DNA of 10,841 bases from contig JANYIK010000203.1 of the NCBI GenBank assembly GCA_025362115.1, forward strand, positions 1-10,841, read 5' to 3'. Position 1 is the stretch's first letter; every line of letters begins with the position of its first letter. Origin of the DNA: Methylophilaceae bacterium. GTDB lineage: Bacteria; Pseudomonadota; Gammaproteobacteria; Burkholderiales; Methylophilaceae. A program made the position numbers and the translations under genes. A model generated the notes under the pieces. That model had not been told where the DNA came from and searched no databases. It saw only the letters and a list, made by a program, of their open reading frames with translations. Of the stretch, positions 7,128 through 10,841 are shown piece after piece.

Positions 7128-7819
7128 CGCGTTAGCCCCTTGCCTTGAAAAAAGTTCATCGCAAAATTGACGGCAAGCGCCAATACCACCAATACTGCTC
7201 CTAGGGCTATCCCCTGCGCGAATTCACCTTTGCTGGTTTCCAGCGCAATGGCTGTAGTGATGTTGCGCGTCACGCCGGCGATATTACCGCCCACCATCAT
7301 GGCACAACCGATTTCCGACAACACCCGTCCAAAACCTGTGGCAATCGCCACCAATACCGCAAAACGCGCCTCCAGCAACACCGTCCACATCGCTTGCAGT
7401 CGGCTAGCCCCCAAGGTCTTGGCGGTTTCCGCTGCGCGTTTATCCACCCCTTGCACGGCGGAGAGTGTCATGGCAGCAAGAATGGGAAAGGCTAACACCG
7501 CTTGGCCAAGTATCATGGCTTCCTGTGTAAACAGCCAATGCCATTCACCCAACGGCCCCTGGCGTGATAGCACCATATACAGGACAAGGCCAACGATAAC
7601 AGTAGGCAGTGCCAGCAACGTTTGCAGTATAACAACCAACGCTCTACGCCCCGGAAAAGTAAAAGTCGCCAATACAAAGCCTGACAGCACTGCCAAAGGA
7701 ACAGCCGAAATCAGCGCCAGCGTGGAAACCCTTATTGACACCCAGATAATGCCCCAGAGCTTGGGGTCGCCACCCAACAGCAGCACAAAGGCCTGGTGCG
7801 TGGCTTCGGATAATGTCAT
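7124..7819 (-). CDS. tupB: Tungstate-type ABC transporter permease
   Basis: This is the inner-membrane channel subunit of the importer, 231 residues, with about five hydrophobic segments: about 22-50, 60-84, 100-120, 150-168 and 205-224. The EAA loop that docks on the ATPase is visible as AAETAKTLGAS (about 129-139), followed by the LSEIGCAMMVGGNIAG segment, which resembles the TupB/WtpB/CysT-type permeases. It overlaps tupA and tupC by 4 bp each (ATGA), so the three should be translated in a fixed ratio. Sulfate, molybdate and tungstate permeases share this fold, so substrate assignment rests on TupA. Confidence 0.9.
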   Translation of the reverse strand: MTLSEATHQAFVLLLGGDPKLWGIIWVSIRVSTLALISAVPLAVLSGFVLATFTFPGRRALVVILQTLLALPTVIVGLVLYMVLSRQGPLGEWHWLFTQEAMILGQAVLAFPILAAMTLSAVQGVDKRAAETAKTLGASRLQAMWTVLLEARFAVLVAIATGFGRVLSEIGCAMMVGGNIAGVTRNITTAIALETSKGEFAQGIALGAVLVVLALAVNFAMNFFQGKGLTR

Positions 7820-8625
7820 TTAGCCGAAGGGATAAAAAGTTGCTCGCCACCCACCTTGAAACTCGCTATTTGACTCTGTCCTTCGACCGAAGTAATCCAG
7901 TTGATTAGCTGAGTGGCGCCCTTGTAGTTGATGTCCGGGTATTTCTTGGGGTTGACCGCAATGATACCGTAGGGATTGTACATCTTAGAGTCACCTTGTA
8001 CCAAAATCGGCAGGCCTACTTTGTCCTTAAACGCCAGATAGGTGCCGCGGTCTGTCATCGTGTAAGCACGCATTTCGCCCGACATCATCAACACCTCGCC
8101 CATGCCCTGTCCCGCAGACACGTACCAGCTTCCTTCCGGCTTGAGATTTAGCGCTTTCCAGTAGCTCTTTTCCATTTGGTCGGTGCCAGAATCGTCGCCG
8201 CGGGATACAAAACGCCATTTTTTCTGCGCAATCTTTTGCATGGCGTTCAGCACGTCTTTTTCACCATTGATTTTGGCGGGGTCGTTATTGGGGCCAATCA
8301 GGATGAAGTCGTTGTACATCACGTCCTTGCGGTCAATCCCGTGACCAGCGGCGATAAAGGCATCCTCCGCAGGGCGCGCATGCACTAACACTACGTCAAC
8401 ATTGCCATCCTCGCCCAGTTTTAGGGCTTTGCCTGTACCCACGGAGATGACGTTGACCTTGCAGCTGCACTTGGCCTCAAACTTGGGCAATAAATAGTCC
8501 AACAAGCCTGAATTAGCAGTGCTGGTAGTGGTGGCGAGGCGAATGACGGGCTGGTCGGCGGACTGGGCGGCGGCAACGGTTACCGCCAGCAAAACTCCTA
8601 AAAACCAATGCAGAGATTTTTTCAT
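7816..8625 (-). CDS. tupA: Periplasmic tungstate-binding protein (TupA family)
   Basis: TupA captures tungstate in the periplasm and delivers it to TupB. The 269-residue precursor has a signal peptide: basic MKK, a hydrophobic core LHWFLGVLLAVTVAAA, and probable cleavage near residues 20-23. The mature protein opens with the family motif RLATTTSTANSGLLDYLLPKFE; the TTTST (32-36) contributes to anion binding in TupA. It continues with VGTGKALKLGEDGNVDVVLVHA and SRGDDSGTD (141-149), both typical of the family and unlike ModA. An oddity is the CSC pair at residues 53-55 in a mature exported protein. The ATG has a good AAGGGG site and lies 10 bp after the porin stop. Known TupA proteins prefer tungstate strongly over molybdate; that preference is not proved here. 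Confidence 0.93.
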   Translation of the reverse strand: MKKSLHWFLGVLLAVTVAAAQSADQPVIRLATTTSTANSGLLDYLLPKFEAKCSCKVNVISVGTGKALKLGEDGNVDVVLVHARPAEDAFIAAGHGIDRKDVMYNDFILIGPNNDPAKINGEKDVLNAMQKIAQKKWRFVSRGDDSGTDQMEKSYWKALNLKPEGSWYVSAGQGMGEVLMMSGEMRAYTMTDRGTYLAFKDKVGLPILVQGDSKMYNPYGIIAVNPKKYPDINYKGATQLINWITSVEGQSQIASFKVGGEQLFIPSAK

Positions 8626-8635
8626 TGCGTGCCCC

Positions 8636-10150
8636 TTAGAAATCGTACTGAGCGCGCATGGTCAGCGCGTCTTCGGAGTTGAGCGTGGTGTTGGCACCGT
8701 TGACGCGCACCGTGATCGGCGTGTAGAACGCGGTATGCACGTAGTCGAATAACAACCGCGCATTAGGATTGAGTATCCAGTTGACCCCCACAGTCCAGGC
8801 ATCCGCCTCGTTGGTAGCGGTGACCAAACCATCTGGCAACGAGGCTATAACAGCCGCCGTGTTGTTGGTGCCGGTAAGACCGGAGTTGACCAGCAGCACG
8901 CCAGTACCCGCCGCGTTGGTGGTGGTGAAATCCGAGGCATCAAACTTGGAATAGCGCAACCCAACCTGCAATGCGCCCCAGCCGGAATCGCCAAAGTTGC
9001 TCTTGGGTTTCAGGCGACCAAACACGCCATCCTTGTACATGTCGGCAAAGGCTTCGCCGGTGACGTTCCACATGGCGCTGGTATACCAGGAATTAATATT
9101 CCGATTGTAGCCTGGGCCGTCAAAGCTGGTCTCGACATACTCCCCTTGCAGTTTCACCGAGCCGTAGGCCAGGGCGGATTCGATGCCGTAACGGTCTCTA
9201 TCCACGTTATCCTTGAAGGCGTTGGCGGTGGGTAAACCGGTGGTGGTGGCGGTCGGACATGCCCCCACAAGAGTACCGGAACAACTGGTGGAAAAAAACT
9301 GTGCGCCACGACCTTCGGTTTGTCCGGTGGGAATAAAATTGGGGATGCGACGCGAACCCTCTTGGCCGCGACCATACCACCCCCCCAGATGAACCACCGC
9401 GTTCTGCCACTCGGCCAACTCGGCCAAATTGCCCACCGCGCGTACGGTCAAGTCTTTGTTGTCGTTTTTGGCATTGGGCTCATCCGTGGTGCCAGAGCCG
9501 TTGATATAAGCCACGCTGTAATAAGTGCCTGCTATTGGCGCACCATGCACCATCACACCACGATCAAAGGTACTACCGAGCAGGGAATCCGCCACGGAGC
9601 GTTCCTGAAAATCGATGAAATTGGTGCTCATGGCGCGTTCCAGCCCGTAGAACGGTTTGAACTGACCGATACGCAGCTTGGCTTGCTTGAATTTATTGAT
9701 GTCGAAATAGCCGTAGGTCAGCGTGGTGCTGCCGCCAGAATATTCGCCTTCCACACGCGCGGCAAAGTCCTTGTAAAAGGTTGCTGTGCCACCGATACGT
9801 GCACGCCGCAGGCTGAACGTGTCTGCCGCAGAAGCATCCGGATGAAAATCGCGGTAATCCGCCTGGATGCGCCCGTTGATAGCCACTTGCCAGTTGCCAG
9901 AGCCATCCTCGAAGGTCACGCCATCCTTGAATGCGGCATAGACAGCATTGCCCTTGCTTTTGCCTTTTTCCTGCAGCTTACCCTCTTTGACTTGCGCCAT
10001 TTGCTGCTGCACCGCTTGCAGTTCTTCGCTCAAGGTTTTGAGTTGTTGCTCCAGCGCGGCGATACGCGCGGTGGCATCGTCAGCCTCTTCAGCAAACACC
10101 TGTACGCTGGATGTCAAAAACAGCGCCATCACCAAAAATTCTTTTTTCAC
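8636..10150 (-). CDS. OprO/OprP-like outer membrane porin with N-terminal coiled coil
   Basis: This is a predicted phosphate-selective-type (OprO/OprP family) porin, 504 residues. It has a signal peptide (1-20, KKEFLVMALFLTSSVQVFA, cleaved before EEADD), then a coiled-coil segment (about 25-58, ARIAALEQQLKTLSEELQAV), and a beta-barrel part with NWQVAINGRIQADYRDF, LRRARIGGTATFYKDFAARVE and GQFKPFYGLERAMSTNFIDFQER. It ends in the aromatic residue of RAQYDF, as expected for barrel assembly. I chose the GTG at 10150 because GGAG lies 6 bp upstream; the TTG at 10162 would overlap that site. A predicted loop, CSGTLVGAC, carries two cysteines, unusual for a porin. It is the first gene before tupABC, 10 bp from tupA, so a role in oxyanion entry is likely but inferred; phosphate or polyphosphate is the alternative. 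Confidence 0.87.
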   Translation of the reverse strand: MKKEFLVMALFLTSSVQVFAEEADDATARIAALEQQLKTLSEELQAVQQQMAQVKEGKLQEKGKSKGNAVYAAFKDGVTFEDGSGNWQVAINGRIQADYRDFHPDASAADTFSLRRARIGGTATFYKDFAARVEGEYSGGSTTLTYGYFDINKFKQAKLRIGQFKPFYGLERAMSTNFIDFQERSVADSLLGSTFDRGVMVHGAPIAGTYYSVAYINGSGTTDEPNAKNDNKDLTVRAVGNLAELAEWQNAVVHLGGWYGRGQEGSRRIPNFIPTGQTEGRGAQFFSTSCSGTLVGACPTATTTGLPTANAFKDNVDRDRYGIESALAYGSVKLQGEYVETSFDGPGYNRNINSWYTSAMWNVTGEAFADMYKDGVFGRLKPKSNFGDSGWGALQVGLRYSKFDASDFTTTNAAGTGVLLVNSGLTGTNNTAAVIASLPDGLVTATNEADAWTVGVNWILNPNARLLFDYVHTAFYTPITVRVNGANTTLNSEDALTMRAQYDF

Positions 10151-10165
10151 TTTCGTCTCCAAGTC

Positions 10166-10180
10166 ACCACATAACGTGGT
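10166..10180. repeat. Short inverted repeat at the porin transcription start
   Basis: ACCAC-ATAAC-GTGGT is a perfect 5-bp inverted repeat around a 5-base centre. In the minus-strand RNA it can form a hairpin of 6 pairs, counting one G-U, with a UUA loop, ending 5 bases before the GGAG ribosome binding site. It could be an operator or a leader hairpin; the function is unknown. Confidence 0.5.
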
Positions 10181-10183
10181 TAT

Positions 10184-10212
10184 ATTTTAACCTATACATC
10201 AAGCGATATAAA
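10184..10212 (-). promoter_or_regulatory. Probable promoter of the porin-tupABC operon
   Basis: In the 89-bp gap between the regulator and porin genes, a -35 TTTATA (10212-10207) and a -10 TAAAAT (10189-10184) are spaced 17 bp apart on the minus strand, in strongly AT-rich DNA. The expected start is near 10177, giving a leader of about 27 nt. The -35 is weak, and read-through from the regulator gene is also possible. Confidence 0.45.
10194..10210 (-). promoter_or_regulatory. ModE-box-like operator overlapping the porin promoter
   Basis: The minus-strand sequence TATATCGCTTGATGTAT fits the ModE-type pattern TATAT-N7-TAYAT at 9 of 10 defined positions; the second half-site reads TGTAT. It spans the spacer of the proposed promoter, where a bound repressor would block RNA polymerase, and it lies directly downstream of a gene for a ModE-type DNA-binding protein. 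The consensus is recalled from the literature, and the site has not been scored with a matrix. Confidence 0.45.
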
Positions 10213-10239
10213 CGAATAAATATAATGTAGCAATTTGAG

Positions 10240-10584
10240 TTACTCGACCAGCAATTTCTGCAAAGCCAGCAGATCGGCGCTGATAGCCTCTGCGGCTGTG
10301 CTTTCCAACGCACGGTAGCGCTGTAAAACCTCTGCACCAAAGGCGGTGATTTGCGCCCCGCCGCCTTGTACACCGCCGGTAGCGGTGCTGACCAAAGGCT
10401 CACGAAACGCTTGATTCATGGTGGAAACCAAATCCCACCCTCGTTTGTAAGACATTCCCATAGACTTGGCTGCGGCAGAAATGGAGCCGTGTTGCGCTAT
10501 AGCTTCTAGCAACACCGCCTTGCCTGGACCAATGGCAGAGAGCTTGCCATAGGGGATGCGGATTTTTACGTGTTGTTGAGTCAT
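10240..10584 (-). CDS. ModE-type winged-helix regulator, DNA-binding domain only
   Basis: This 114-residue protein matches the N-terminal winged-helix domain of ModE, the molybdate-responsive regulator. The helix-turn-helix is at about 33-55 (GSISAAAKSMGMSYKRGWDLV), followed by the typical wing GGVQGGGAQITAFGAEVLQRYR and a C-terminal helix (about 82-114) probably used for dimerisation. Full ModE has about 260 residues with two molybdate-binding (Mop/TOBE) domains; they are absent here and the gene ends cleanly, so this is a single-domain form rather than a frameshift. The ATG at 10582-10584 has AAGGA 5 bp upstream; a longer start at 10626 would remove this and run into the moaA promoter. Located immediately before the porin-tupABC genes and divergent from moaA, it likely controls one or both. 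The effector is unknown. Confidence 0.9.
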   Translation of the reverse strand: MTQQHVKIRIPYGKLSAIGPGKAVLLEAIAQHGSISAAAKSMGMSYKRGWDLVSTMNQAFREPLVSTATGGVQGGGAQITAFGAEVLQRYRALESTAAEAISADLLALQKLLVE

Positions 10585-10602
10585 GAGTATCCTTAGTTTG
10601 CG

Positions 10603-10631
10603 TTGTTTCACGGCGGGGAAGGGCATAGAAT
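10603..10631 (+). promoter_or_regulatory. Sigma70-type promoter for moaA
   Basis: TTGTTT (10603-10608) and TAGAAT (10626-10631) are spaced 17 bp apart. The expected start is near 10638, leaving a leader of about 28 nt, too short for a molybdenum cofactor (Moco) riboswitch. The promoter faces away from the ModE-type regulator gene. Confidence 0.6.
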
Positions 10632-10665
10632 GACTATTTTAACGTAGAAATTTGCTAAAAATCGC

Positions 10666-10841
10666 ATGCACGCTCCCGCTACGCTCACAGACCAATTCGG
10701 CCGCAAAGTGGATTACATTCGTCTATCCATCACTGATCGCTGCGATTTCCGCTGCGTGTATTGTATGGCGGAAGACATGACGTTTTTGCCACGCGACGAG
10801 GTGCTGAGCTTGGAAGAATGCGCGCGGCTGGTGCGCGTGTT
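10666..10841 (+). CDS. moaA: GTP 3',8-cyclase MoaA, 5' part (truncated by the window edge)
   Basis: MoaA is a radical-SAM enzyme that, with MoaC, turns GTP into cyclic pyranopterin monophosphate, the first step of molybdopterin synthesis. The first 58 codons are visible of about 330. They start MHAPATLTDQFGRKVDYIRL and contain the radical-SAM iron-sulfur motif C-x3-C-x2-C in TDRCDFRCVYCMAED, then the MoaA-typical MTFLPRDEVLSLEE. The ATG at 10666 is the only reasonable start; a short frame from 10630 hits a stop at once. No clear Shine-Dalgarno sequence is seen. Molybdopterin binds molybdenum or tungsten, which links this gene with the neighbouring tup transporter and ModE-type regulator. Confidence 0.95.
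   Translation, partial: MHAPATLTDQFGRKVDYIRLSITDRCDFRCVYCMAEDMTFLPRDEVLSLEECARLVRV

Noticed and set aside
7167..7823. Open frame of 218 codons on the plus strand opposite tupB
   Set aside because: The low-complexity Ala/Thr/Ser-rich translation mirrors the hydrophobic permease on the other strand.
10151..10162. TTG start for the porin
   Set aside because: The GGAG ribosome binding site for the GTG at 10150 overlaps it, and the GTG start gives a canonical KKEF... signal peptide.
9320..10174. Open frame of 284 codons on the plus strand opposite the porin gene
   Set aside because: It lies entirely antisense to a porin with signal peptide and barrel motifs, its translation looks like no family I know, and it lacks a ribosome binding site.
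10632..10665. Moco riboswitch before moaA
   Set aside because: The predicted leader is about 28 nt and has no room for the aptamer.
1..10841. Insertion sequences, CRISPR arrays, tRNA or rRNA genes, phage or defence genes
   Set aside because: The xerC product is a housekeeping recombinase in its normal context, and no terminal repeats, spacer-repeat arrays or RNA gene signatures were seen.

Overview
The window looks like the chromosome of a Gram-negative betaproteobacterium of moderate GC content. The clues are an SAH riboswitch in front of ahcY, the run lipid A acyltransferase, dapF, DUF484 gene, xerC, and an outer-membrane porin of the OprO/OprP type. A Nitrosomonadales or Gallionellaceae-like host is plausible, but this is inferred from gene content only.

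Region 1 (1-3130, minus strand) is the S-adenosylmethionine (SAM) cycle. Read 5' to 3' on the minus strand, it holds metK (SAM synthetase), an HD-GYP c-di-GMP phosphodiesterase gene 5 bp downstream, then a sigma70-type promoter, an SAH riboswitch and the 5' part of ahcY (SAH hydrolase), which runs off the left edge. metK makes SAM, methyltransferases turn it into SAH, and AhcY removes SAH. The riboswitch lets accumulating SAH turn on ahcY.

Region 2 (3179-6476, plus strand) diverges from metK. It is a tight run of four genes: an LpxL/HtrB-type lipid A acyltransferase, dapF (diaminopimelate epimerase), a DUF484 protein gene and xerC (tyrosine recombinase for chromosome dimer resolution). Overlaps or gaps of a few bases suggest one transcript.

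Region 3 (6477-10584, minus strand) converges on xerC with no intergenic base. In transcription order it holds a single-domain ModE-type regulator gene, an OprP-like porin gene, and tupA, tupB and tupC (periplasmic binding protein, permease and ATPase of a tungstate-type ABC transporter). A promoter with a ModE-box-like operator lies before the porin gene. I read this as an oxyanion uptake route from outer membrane to cytoplasm. The porin's role in tungstate or molybdate entry is inference.

Region 4 (10603-10841, plus strand) is the divergent start of moaA, with its own promoter. MoaA starts molybdopterin synthesis, so metal oxyanion import and cofactor assembly are neighbours. The right edge truncates moaA.

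I see no mobile elements, CRISPR arrays, tRNAs or rRNAs. The most notable items are the riboswitch with a candidate alternative pairing, the c-di-GMP enzyme between metK and ahcY, and the porin-tupABC-regulator locus. All are combinations of known families rather than a wholly new system.
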